Below are positions 1-5,543 of a stretch of DNA of 5,576 nt, in pieces. The stretch spans positions 1 through 5,576 of the forward strand of contig JAJZTV010000146.1 in the NCBI GenBank assembly GCA_021847385.1, in the 5' to 3' direction. The stretch's first letter is position 1; every line of letters starts with the position of its first letter. The stretch is from Pseudomonadota bacterium (lineage in GTDB: Bacteria > Pseudomonadota > Gammaproteobacteria > Burkholderiales > Thiobacillaceae). The translations under genes and the position numbers were made by a program. The notes under the pieces were generated by a model, which was not told where the DNA came from, made no database searches, and saw only the letters and a program-made list of their open reading frames with translations.

Positions 1-1130
1 ACGTGATCATGGGCCGCAGCGAGAAGCGGCTGTTCCACGCGATCAAGCAGGCGGTCGACGACTACGCGCCGCCCGCCGTGTTCGTCTACAACACCTGCGT
101 GCCGGCCCTGGTCGGCGACGACCTGGACGCGGTGTGCAAGGCCGCCGCCGAGCGGGTCGGCGTGCCGGTGGTGCCGGTCGATTGCGCCGGCTTCTACGGC
201 ACCAAGAACCTGGGCAACCGCATCGCCGGCGAATCGATGTTCAAGTACGTGATCGGCACCCGCGAGCCCGAGCCGGTGCCGGCCGAGGCCCAGCGCCCCG
301 GCATCACCGTGCACGACGTGAACCTGATCGGCGAATACAACATCGCCGGCGAGTTCTGGCACGTGCTGCCCCTGTTCGACGAGCTGGGCCTGCGCATCCT
401 GTGCACCCTGTCCGGCGACACCCGCTTCCACGAGGTGCAGACCATGCACCGGGCCAAGGTCAACATGGTGGTCTGCGCCAAGGCGCTGCTCAACGTGGCG
501 CGCAAGATGGAATCGAGCTACGGCGTGCCCTTCTTCGAGGGCAGCTTCTACGGCGTGACCGACACTTCGCACGCCTTCCGCGAATTCGCCCGGCTGATCG
601 GCGACCCTGGTTTGAGCGAGCGGGTCGAGCAAATGATCGCGCGCGAAGAGGCGCGGGTGAACGCGGCGCTGGAACCCTGGCGGGCAAGATTGAAGGGCAA
701 GCGGGTGCTGCTCTATACCGGCGGCGTGAAGTCGTGGTCCATCGTCTCGGCCCTGCAAGACCTGGGCATGGATGTGGTGGCCACCGGCACCAACAAGTCG
801 ACCGAAGAGGACAAGGCCCGCATCCAGGAGTTGATGGGCGACAAGACCAAGATGATCACCGACGGCAGCCCCAAGGCGTTGATCGGTATCGTCAAGGAAT
901 ACCAGGCCGACATCCTGATCGCCGGCGGCCGCAATATGTACACCGCGCTCAAGGCGCGCATCCCCTTCCTCGATATCAATCAGGAACGCGAATTCCCCTA
1001 CGAGGGCTATATGGGCATGGTCGAACTGGCCCGGCAACTGGCGCTGACCATGGAAAGCCCGGTGTGGCAGGCGGTGCGTCAGCCGGCGCCGTGGAAACAG
1101 GGCGAGGCCCCCGGCGTGGTTGTCGCCTGA
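1..1130 (+). CDS. nifE: NifE, nitrogenase FeMo-cofactor scaffold subunit (5' end outside window)
   Basis: NifE pairs with NifN in a cytoplasmic alpha2-beta2 scaffold that matures the L-cluster into FeMo-cofactor before transfer to NifDK. The frame is open from the first base: bases 1-2 finish a codon, and GTG at 3 is an internal Val in the family motif DVIMGR, not a start. About 375 residues remain; by recalled alignment with Azotobacter NifE (475 aa) about 92 are missing, including the two N-terminal cluster cysteines. Visible landmarks, counting GTG as 1: VFVYNTCVPAL with Cys32 (Azotobacter Cys124), FYGTKNLGNRIAGE at 64-77, DVNLIGEYNIAGEFWHVLP at 105-123, Cys158 (Azotobacter Cys250), FEGSFYG near 178, LLYTGGVKSWS near 238, ILIAGGRNMYTALK near 303, and FLDINQERE, with Asn where NifD has its FeMo-co histidine. 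The stop is TGA at 1128-1130. No nifN or nifX follows; the next gene converges 41 bases away. Identity is near certain; Azotobacter numbering is from memory. Confidence 0.97.
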   Translation, partial: VIMGRSEKRLFHAIKQAVDDYAPPAVFVYNTCVPALVGDDLDAVCKAAAERVGVPVVPVDCAGFYGTKNLGNRIAGESMFKYVIGTREPEPVPAEAQRPGITVHDVNLIGEYNIAGEFWHVLPLFDELGLRILCTLSGDTRFHEVQTMHRAKVNMVVCAKALLNVARKMESSYGVPFFEGSFYGVTDTSHAFREFARLIGDPGLSERVEQMIAREEARVNAALEPWRARLKGKRVLLYTGGVKSWSIVSALQDLGMDVVATGTNKSTEEDKARIQELMGDKTKMITDGSPKALIGIVKEYQADILIAGGRNMYTALKARIPFLDINQEREFPYEGYMGMVELARQLALTMESPVWQAVRQPAPWKQGEAPGVVVA

Positions 1131-1171
1131 TCGGCGCGCCCGGCCAAATAGGGCAGCCGCAGCCACTACGA

Positions 1172-1996
1172 TCAGTCGGCGATCGGTTTGCGTCCCTGGG
1201 CGTAGAGTACTTCCACATGCAATGGGATGCCATGGCCGTCGGCCAGGTCTGAGATTTCCGCCAAGTGCTCCTGGCGGAAGCGTTCCAGCTCGGGCTCGCT
1301 AAGTTGGTTGAGCAGGCCGCGGAAGCCAGCGTACCAAAGGATTTCCCACCAGGCTTCGGCGCTCGGCAGGTGATAGCTCAGGTCGCGTCGAACCACCTGG
1401 ATGTCCTGCAAATTGGCGGCCGTGAACAAGGCGTGGTTCAGCGACTCGTCGCAAAGGCGCTTCCAGCTTAGCGGCGGGATCGCCACGCCGTAGCGTGCTA
1501 TCCGGTCCAGGAACAGGTCGGAGTTGGGCGCGAACGACCGCTCGGAAAAGGCGCAAGCCAGCATGCGTCCGCCGGGTTTCAACCGGTCGATGATGCCCCG
1601 CAGGCAAGACTCCATGTCCTGCACGAAGAACAGCGCGAAGGCTGCGGTCGCGCAATGGAATTGGGCTGACGGTAGGCGCAGATCGGTCATGTCCATCGCC
1701 TGGAAGTCGACATTGGCCAGGCCATGGGACTGGGCCTTGCGCTGCGCTTGATCGAGCATGCCGTCCGACATGTCGATGCCGGTGACGCGACCCGCCGGCA
1801 GGTATCGGGCCAGGGTCAGTGCGACGGCGCCGGTACCCGTCGCCACATCCAACACATGCTCATCGCCGGCAAGTCGCAGCTGTTCGGCCATATGCGCCGC
1901 GCTGTCCTGAAAGAAGCGCAGCGCGGGCCGGTCGTAACCAGGCGCGACGGTATTAAAGGTCTGGCGTATGTGTTCCCTGCGTTGGGTTTCATCCAT
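1172..1996 (-). CDS. Class I SAM-dependent methyltransferase, UbiE/Methyltransf_11 type
   Basis: A predicted 274-residue soluble enzyme transferring methyl from S-adenosylmethionine to an unknown acceptor. The Rossmann-fold signatures are in order: motif I VLDVATGTGAVAL at 48-60, the acidic ribose-binding residue Asp75 in GIDMS, QAMDMTDL at 99-106 with Asp102 near adenine, and LKPGGRMLACAF at 139-150. The N-terminal FNTVAPGYDRPALRFF (residues 14-29) resembles the opening of UbiE/menaquinone-type and related small-molecule methyltransferases. The C-terminal ~100 residues, rich in Trp and Leu, probably form the substrate lid and match nothing I recognise. The ATG at 1994-1996 is supported by a GGAGG Shine-Dalgarno six bases upstream. 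The gene converges with nifE and lies downstream of lysR on the same strand, separated by 157 bp, so it may be transcribed alone or by read-through from lysR. The fold is secure. It is not the housekeeping ubiE as far as I can judge, and the substrate is unknown. Confidence 0.88.
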   Translation of the reverse strand: MDETQRREHIRQTFNTVAPGYDRPALRFFQDSAAHMAEQLRLAGDEHVLDVATGTGAVALTLARYLPAGRVTGIDMSDGMLDQAQRKAQSHGLANVDFQAMDMTDLRLPSAQFHCATAAFALFFVQDMESCLRGIIDRLKPGGRMLACAFSERSFAPNSDLFLDRIARYGVAIPPLSWKRLCDESLNHALFTAANLQDIQVVRRDLSYHLPSAEAWWEILWYAGFRGLLNQLSEPELERFRQEHLAEISDLADGHGIPLHVEVLYAQGRKPIAD

Positions 1997-2002
1997 TGGA
2001 TG

Positions 2003-2009
2003 CCTCCGG
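2003..2009 (-). promoter_or_regulatory. Strong Shine-Dalgarno of the methyltransferase gene
   Basis: The minus strand reads CCGGAGG here, leaving six bases before the ATG at 1996. This is the best ribosome binding site in the window and fixes the methyltransferase start. No convincing -35/-10 pair was found further upstream in 2010-2153. Confidence 0.8.
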
Positions 2010-2052
2010 TTTTTGATTTGGACCCGAGAACTCTACCAGAGGCGAGGGGGCA

Positions 2053-2064
2053 ACCGAGTTCGGT
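2053..2064. repeat. Short palindrome ACCGA-GT-TCGGT
   Basis: Five-base perfect arms around a two-base centre, 57 bases upstream of the methyltransferase start. The size would suit a regulator half-site pair, but a 5-bp palindrome is expected by chance in GC-rich DNA, so a function is only a possibility. Confidence 0.25.
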
Positions 2065-2072
2065 CTGCTGTA

Positions 2073-2105
2073 GACCTCGCGTTCTCGCGGCTTCGCGGCG
2101 GGGTC
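2073..2105. repeat. GC-rich dyad in the lysR-methyltransferase spacer
   Basis: GACCTCGC at 2073-2080 can pair with GCGGGGTC at 2098-2105 (seven Watson-Crick pairs and one G-T). The enclosed stretch holds a second small stem, CGCG-GCTT-CGCG, at 2086-2097. On the minus strand this lies just after the lysR stop and before the methyltransferase, so it could stall or stabilise the lysR transcript. No U-run follows on the minus strand, so it is not a standard intrinsic terminator. Confidence 0.4.
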
Positions 2106-2153
2106 GCGTACTACGCATCGTTGGTTGTCCGAGGACCGGGTTTTTGCTATTGG

Positions 2154-3071
2154 CTAGCGCATCTCCGGCATTGGTGTTTCCAACACGGCTTGCGCCAACA
2201 GCCAGTCCCGAAAGGCCATCACTTTGGCCAAGCTGGCACGCTTGGGCGGCATGACCAAGTGATAAGCCAAGTCGGTGGCGATGGCGACATCGAGCAGGCG
2301 GACCAAGGTGCCGCGCGCCAGATCGTCGGCCACCAGGCTGTGCCAGGCCAGGGCGACGCCCAGGCCGGCGACGGCGGCTTGCAGGGTGAGGTTGGCATCG
2401 CTGAAATGCCGGATGCGCAGCGGCGCTTCGGGGCTGACGCCCTGCGAGGCCAGCCAGGTGTCCCAATCGGGAAACACCTGATGGCTGGTGTGCCACTCGT
2501 CGTTGAGCAAAGGCTTGCGCGCCAGATCGGCGGCCGTGCGAATGTCTGCCGCCAGGGCCGGGGCGGCGACCGGCACGATGGCTTCGGACATCAGGCGTTC
2601 CACCTGCAGGCCCGGATACTCCCCGTTGCCGAAGCGGATGGCCAAGTCGACGTCTTCCAAGTTGAAATCGACCAATCGACGGGTGGCCGATAGGCGCAGT
2701 TCGATCTCGGGGTGTTTGCTCTGGAAATCGTCCAGCCGCGGCACCAGCCAGCGGGCCGCGAAGGTGGGTGGGGTGGACACCACCAGCGGCCCCCGGCCGT
2801 CGCTGCTGCGCAACTGGGCCACGGCCCGCTCCAATTGATCGAAGGCTTCGCTCAGCAAGGGCAAGGCGGCCTGGGCCGCTTCGCTGGCGGCAAGCTGTTT
2901 GTTGCCGCGGCGGAACAATGCGGTGTTCAGGTAGTCCTCCAGTTGTTTGATCAACTGGCTTACCGCGGCTGGGGTCACGTGCAGTTCTTCCGCGGCCCGG
3001 GCGAAAGAGCGATGGCGTGCGGCCGCCTCGAAAGCGCGCAGGGCATTCAGCGAAGGGAGTTTTCTGGACAT
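2154..3071 (-). CDS. LysR-family transcriptional regulator, GcvA-like
   Basis: A 305-residue DNA-binding regulator, the usual LysR length. The N-terminal winged helix-turn-helix spans about residues 7-65; the core FARAAEELHVTPAAVSQLIK (23-42) and LEDYLNTALFRR are the LysR signature. The opening LPSLNALRAFEAAARHRSF is typical of the GcvA branch. The rest is the periplasmic-binding-protein-like effector domain, including PTFAARWLVPRL at 102-113, VDLAIRFGNGEYPGL at 141-155 and LQAAVAGLGVALA at 230-242. The ATG at 3069-3071 was chosen because the protein then starts MSRKLPSLNAL, as the family does; an upstream in-frame TTG at 3096-3098 would add nine unlikely residues. The Shine-Dalgarno is weak (AAAGAAA). 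The gene is divergent from the EamA permease with a 96-bp gap, the usual arrangement for a regulator controlling its neighbour and itself. The effector is unknown; a role in glycine cleavage is not implied. Confidence 0.93.
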   Translation of the reverse strand: MSRKLPSLNALRAFEAAARHRSFARAAEELHVTPAAVSQLIKQLEDYLNTALFRRGNKQLAASEAAQAALPLLSEAFDQLERAVAQLRSSDGRGPLVVSTPPTFAARWLVPRLDDFQSKHPEIELRLSATRRLVDFNLEDVDLAIRFGNGEYPGLQVERLMSEAIVPVAAPALAADIRTAADLARKPLLNDEWHTSHQVFPDWDTWLASQGVSPEAPLRIRHFSDANLTLQAAVAGLGVALAWHSLVADDLARGTLVRLLDVAIATDLAYHLVMPPKRASLAKVMAFRDWLLAQAVLETPMPEMR

Positions 3072-3093
3072 TAGAATTTCTTTGCAATGACCC

Positions 3094-3111
3094 AACAAAG
3101 TCTCGTTTGTT
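3094..3111. promoter_or_regulatory. Candidate LysR operator, inverted repeat AACAAA-N6-TTTGTT
   Basis: Perfect six-base arms (3094-3099 and 3106-3111) flank a six-base centre. The site covers the predicted lysR start point (about 3109) and overlaps a second inverted pair, CTTTG at 3080-3084 with CAAAG at 3096-3100, spaced by 11. LysR proteins commonly bind imperfect dyads between divergent promoters and repress themselves there. The pattern is not an exact T-N11-A box, so binding is inferred from position and symmetry only. Confidence 0.45.
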
Positions 3112-3115
3112 TGCT

Positions 3116-3144
3116 TTTATAGCGCTTAGTACAGTTCGTGTCAG
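3116..3144 (-). promoter_or_regulatory. Sigma-70 promoter of the lysR gene
   Basis: On the minus strand there is CTGACA at 3144-3139 (five of six to TTGACA), a 17-base spacer, and TATAAA at 3121-3116 (five of six to TATAAT). The predicted start is near 3109, giving a leader of about 38 bases. No comparable plus-strand promoter for the EamA gene is visible in the same gap, as expected if that gene depends on LysR activation. Confidence 0.68.
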
Positions 3145-3167
3145 ATAGTTTTTCTGAGTAAACGACC

Positions 3168-4058
3168 ATGGCCGCCAACACCCTCTACCTGCTTGTGAGC
3201 ACCTCTGCCTTTTTCTGGGGCCTCAACTTCATCCTGGCCGGCCCGGTCCTGGCCGATCTGTCGCCGATGTGGGCGGCAGCCCTGCGCTTTCTTTTGGCCG
3301 CGATGCTGATGCTGGCCGTCGCCATCCTGCGGCGCGACGATTTACTCGGGCTCATCCGCCGCCATGCCCCGGCCTATCTGCTGCTGGGCGCGGTCGGTAT
3401 CACCGCCTTCAACCTGTTGTTTTTCTCGGCCATGCAGAGCACCTCGGCCGACAACGGGGCCTTGATCATGGCGACCAACCCCTTGCTCACGACGCTGCTG
3501 GCGGCGGCCATGCTGGGCGAGCGGCCAAGCTGGCGCCATCTGGCGGCCTTGCCGGTGGCGCTGATCGGTGTGGCCGTGGTCATCGCCCAGGGTGATGCCG
3601 GACGGCTGCTGAGGCTGCACGTGGCCCATGGCGACCTGCTGATGCTGGCCGCCAATCTAGCCTGGGCGCTGTACAACGTGCTGGGCCGGCGCTACATGCC
3701 GCCGGGCTCGCCCATCGCCAGCACGGCCCTGATCATGGTGGTGGGGGCGGCCTTGTTGTCGCTGGTGGCCATCGGCCACGGCGATGCGGTGGGTGTGCCC
3801 GGCATCAAGGCGGGTGCGGCCTTGGCCTTGATGGCGGTTGGCGGCACGGTGTTGGCCTATCTGTTCTGGGGGATGGGCATCCAACGCCTGGGCGCCGGCC
3901 GTACCGCTTTGTTTCTCAATCTCGTGCCGGTGTCCGCCATGCTGGTCGGGGCCGGACTCGGCACCTTGCCGACCTTCGCGCAATGGCTGGGTGGCCTGCT
4001 GGTGTTAGGCGGCGTGACCTTGGCCATGGCGCCCATGGGGCAGCCGGCACGGCGGTGA
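3168..4058 (+). CDS. EamA-domain (DMT superfamily) inner-membrane permease
   Basis: A 296-residue hydrophobic protein of ten predicted membrane helices, built as two EamA repeats (about residues 5-140 and 155-288), the standard RhaT/EamA (COG0697) plan. The first repeat starts LVSTSAFFWGLNFILAGPVL and ends with the hallmark NPLLTTLLAAAMLGERPSWRHLAALPVALIGVAVV (104-138), including the conserved Pro105 and Glu118. The second contains LAANLAWALYNVLGRRY and NLVPVSAMLVGAGLGTLPTFAQWLGG (251-276). A basic cluster follows the first two helices (Arg55-Arg56), favouring cytoplasmic ends. Members mostly export amino acids, metabolites or toxic analogues by proton exchange; the substrate here cannot be read from sequence. 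The ATG at 3168 has a weak upstream GAG (3156-3158), with no better start in frame. It is divergent from lysR, which is the likely regulator, and 114 bp ahead of the MFS gene on the same strand. Confidence 0.93.
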   Translation: MAANTLYLLVSTSAFFWGLNFILAGPVLADLSPMWAAALRFLLAAMLMLAVAILRRDDLLGLIRRHAPAYLLLGAVGITAFNLLFFSAMQSTSADNGALIMATNPLLTTLLAAAMLGERPSWRHLAALPVALIGVAVVIAQGDAGRLLRLHVAHGDLLMLAANLAWALYNVLGRRYMPPGSPIASTALIMVVGAALLSLVAIGHGDAVGVPGIKAGAALALMAVGGTVLAYLFWGMGIQRLGAGRTALFLNLVPVSAMLVGAGLGTLPTFAQWLGGLLVLGGVTLAMAPMGQPARR

Positions 4059-4129
4059 CGCTTGGCGCGGCTCGCCGCTAAATCCAGTAAGCTAGGGCAC
4101 TATCCGATTCGACTGTTGTCCGACAGGCG

Positions 4130-4147
4130 AAGGGCGCGTTTGCCCTT
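4130..4147 (+). repeat. Hairpin AAGGGC-N6-GCCCTT ahead of the MFS gene
   Basis: A perfect six-base stem with a six-base loop, ending 25 bases before the MFS start. No U-run follows, so it is not an intrinsic terminator. In a transcript reading through from the EamA gene it would fold close to the ribosome binding region and could modulate translation or mRNA stability. No clear promoter was seen in the 114-bp gap, so co-transcription with the EamA gene is plausible. Confidence 0.4.
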
Positions 4148-4172
4148 GGCCGCCAGCGTTAGAAAACCATTT

Positions 4173-5396
4173 ATGTCCGCCGTTCTGTCTCATCCCCTAA
4201 GGGCCTTGCGTTCGCGGGACTTCCGCCTCTACTTCGCCGGTCAGCTGATCTCCGTCGCGGGCACCTGGATGCAGCAGATCGCCATGGGCTGGCTGGTCTA
4301 CCGTTTGACCAATTCGGCTTTGGTTTTGGGCCTGTTGGGCTTCGCCAGCCAGTTGCCCATCCTGCTGTTCGGCGCCCTGGGCGGGGTGTGGTCCGACCGC
4401 ATGGATCGCCGCCGCTTGATGATGTGGACCCAGTCGCTGGCTATGATCCAGGCCCTGGCCTTGGCCCTGCTGGCATGGCAGGGCTGGATCACGCCGACGA
4501 TCTTGCTGCTGCTCGCTTTCCTTTTGGGTTGCATCAACGCCCTCGACATGCCGGCGCGCCAAGCCCTGGTCGTGCATCTGGTGGAAGATCGGGCGCAGTT
4601 GCCCAACGCCATCGCCCTCAGTTCTTTCATCATGAACGCCACCCGCTTCGTCGGGCCGGCCTTGGCCGGCTTCGTCATCGCCTTGGTGGGCGAGGTGGCC
4701 TGCTTCCTGGTCAACGCCATTTCCTATCTGGCCGTGTTGCTCGCCTTGTCGGTCCTGCATGTCCGGCCTACCGGCGACAATTCCAAATCGGCCTTGCATG
4801 CCCTGCGCGACGGGCTGCGTTATACCTTCAATCACGCTGACATTTACCTGTTCCTGGTGCTGGTGGCGGCCGTCAGCTTTTTGGTCACGCCCTATGTGGT
4901 GATGATGCCGCTCTACGCCAAGACCATCTTTCATGGCGATGCCAGCACCTTCGGTTTGTTGGTGAGCAGTGCCGGGGCGGGTTCCCTCCTGGCCAGCCTC
5001 TTCCTGGCGACGCGCACCTCCATCGCCGGTCTGGCGGGCAAGGTGTCGCTCGCCACCACCACGGCGGGCGTGGCCCTGGCCTTGTTCGCCCTCAACAGCC
5101 AACAGGCCCTGGCTTATCCGATCCTGATGGTGCTGGGTTTCGCCGTGGTCTTGGTCGCCGCCGGCAGCAATACCTTGCTGCAGAGCTGGGTGCGCGACGA
5201 CATGCGCGGCCGGGTCATGGCCACCTTCTCGATGGCCTTCCTCGGCATCGCGCCGCTGGGTAGCTTGGTCGTGGGCAGCTTGGCGCACGGCATCGGTGTG
5301 CGACCGACCTTGTTGCTCTGTGGGGTGCTGACGATCGCGGTCGGCTTGCTCCACGGCTGGCGCTTGCGTTCGCGAGAGACCTTGGGGGCCGACTAG
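4173..5396 (+). CDS. Major facilitator superfamily exporter, MFS_3/EntS-like
   Basis: A 407-residue inner-membrane carrier with 11-12 predicted helices, the normal length for this family. The opening LRSRDFRLYFAGQLISVAGTWMQQIAMGWLVYRLT (12-46) is characteristic of MFS_3 (PF05977), which includes the enterobactin exporter EntS and many uncharacterised efflux proteins. Motif A between helices 2 and 3 is GALGGVWSDRMDRRR at 67-81. NALDMPARQALVVHLV at 122-137 and the C-terminal-half NTLLQSWVRDDMRGRVMATFSM at 333-354 are further signatures. A soluble loop near residues 198-222 separates the two six-helix halves. The ATG at 4173 was chosen because the family start lies just after it; the frame is open to a TTG at 4062, but those 37 residues are basic and unlike any MFS leader. 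The Shine-Dalgarno is weak. Substrate is unknown: siderophore or drug efflux are family possibilities, not deductions. Leucine TTG use is higher than in nifE. Confidence 0.92.
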   Translation: MSAVLSHPLRALRSRDFRLYFAGQLISVAGTWMQQIAMGWLVYRLTNSALVLGLLGFASQLPILLFGALGGVWSDRMDRRRLMMWTQSLAMIQALALALLAWQGWITPTILLLLAFLLGCINALDMPARQALVVHLVEDRAQLPNAIALSSFIMNATRFVGPALAGFVIALVGEVACFLVNAISYLAVLLALSVLHVRPTGDNSKSALHALRDGLRYTFNHADIYLFLVLVAAVSFLVTPYVVMMPLYAKTIFHGDASTFGLLVSSAGAGSLLASLFLATRTSIAGLAGKVSLATTTAGVALALFALNSQQALAYPILMVLGFAVVLVAAGSNTLLQSWVRDDMRGRVMATFSMAFLGIAPLGSLVVGSLAHGIGVRPTLLLCGVLTIAVGLLHGWRLRSRETLGAD

Positions 5397-5430
5397 GCAT
5401 GCGTCGGGTTGTTACCCAGCCGCCGGCCGT

Positions 5431-5446
5431 TGTCGGGTTTGCTACA
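5431..5446 (+). promoter_or_regulatory. NifA upstream activator sequence TGT-N10-ACA
   Basis: TGT at 5431-5433 and ACA at 5444-5446 are separated by exactly ten bases, the NifA binding consensus. The centre lies about 78 bases upstream of the predicted sigma-54 start, at the near edge of the usual range. No second copy was found in 5397-5543. Its pairing with the promoter at 5491-5505 makes it credible, although the six fixed bases alone occur often by chance. Confidence 0.8.
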
Positions 5447-5454
5447 GGCCTTGG

Positions 5455-5469
5455 ATGGCGCAATGCCAT
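5455..5469. repeat. Inverted repeat ATGGC-N5-GCCAT between NifA site and promoter
   Basis: Five-base perfect arms at 5455-5459 and 5465-5469. A further ATGGC copy at 5490-5494 overlaps the -24 element, and TGCCAT (5464-5469) is an exact inverted partner of ATGGCA (5490-5495). The A+T-rich stretch between them (5468-5490, about 74% A+T) lies where IHF commonly bends nif promoters, but no good IHF consensus is present. Confidence 0.35.
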
Positions 5470-5490
5470 GAAATAAAAGCCGATTTCTTA

Positions 5491-5505
5491 TGGCACGGGG
5501 TTTGC
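5491..5505 (+). promoter_or_regulatory. Sigma-54 (-24/-12) promoter of nifN
   Basis: The sequence TGGCACGGGGTTTGC matches the consensus TGGCACG-N4-TTGC at every fixed position, with GG at 5492-5493 and GC at 5504-5505 in the obligatory GG-N10-GC spacing. The predicted start is near 5517, giving a nifN leader of about 27 bases. With the NifA site upstream it forms a complete nif promoter, so nifN and whatever follows should be transcribed under nitrogen-fixing conditions independently of nifE. Confidence 0.93.
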
Positions 5506-5524
5506 GAAGGTGACAGCACCTTCG
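5505..5524. repeat. Perfect 8-bp inverted repeat across the nifN transcription start
   Basis: CGAAGGTG at 5505-5512, loop ACAG at 5513-5516, and CACCTTCG at 5517-5524. The left arm begins on the last base of the -12 element and the right arm begins at the predicted +1. A transcript from the sigma-54 promoter carries only the right arm, so the symmetry acts either on DNA (an operator) or only in RNA reading through from the MFS gene, where it would hairpin 19 bases before the nifN start codon. No U-run follows. Confidence 0.6.
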
Positions 5525-5543
5525 TCAACTTCGGATGCTCGCC

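Noticed and set aside
3..11. GTG at 3 or ATG at 9 as the true nifE start
   Set aside because: These fall in the conserved internal motif DVIMGR about 92 residues into the family, so the gene begins before the window.
134..1252. Plus-strand open frame of 372 codons overlapping nifE
   Set aside because: Arg/Gly-rich translation in a shifted frame of nifE; nifE itself matches its family throughout.
2108..2150. Possible terminator at GTCCGAGGAC followed by a T-run (plus strand)
   Set aside because: The stem would have a two-base loop, and the T-run is on the wrong strand for lysR, which reads leftwards.
1816..3087. Long minus-strand open frame of 423 codons overlapping lysR and the methyltransferase
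   Set aside because: The translation is low-complexity, rich in Arg, Gly and Pro, and lies in another frame over two well-supported genes; it is a GC-rich shadow.
3072..3098. Nine-residue extension of LysR from TTG at 3098
   Set aside because: It would place the start inside the operator-like repeat, and LysR proteins of this branch begin at the MSRKLPSLNAL position.
4062..4172. N-terminal extension of the MFS gene from a TTG at 4062
   Set aside because: The 37 residues are basic and not MFS-like, whereas the family start follows the ATG at 4173.
4197..5354. Minus-strand open frame of 385 codons opposite the MFS gene
   Set aside because: The product is rich in Gln, His and Gly with no domain pattern, and mirrors the codon structure of the MFS gene on the other strand.
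5406..5417. GGGT-TGTT-ACCC hairpin after the MFS stop as a terminator
   Set aside because: Only four base pairs and no T-run after it; too weak to terminate transcription.
5468..5490. IHF binding site between the NifA site and the promoter
   Set aside because: The stretch is A+T-rich and correctly placed, but neither strand matches WATCAA-N4-TTR without several mismatches.
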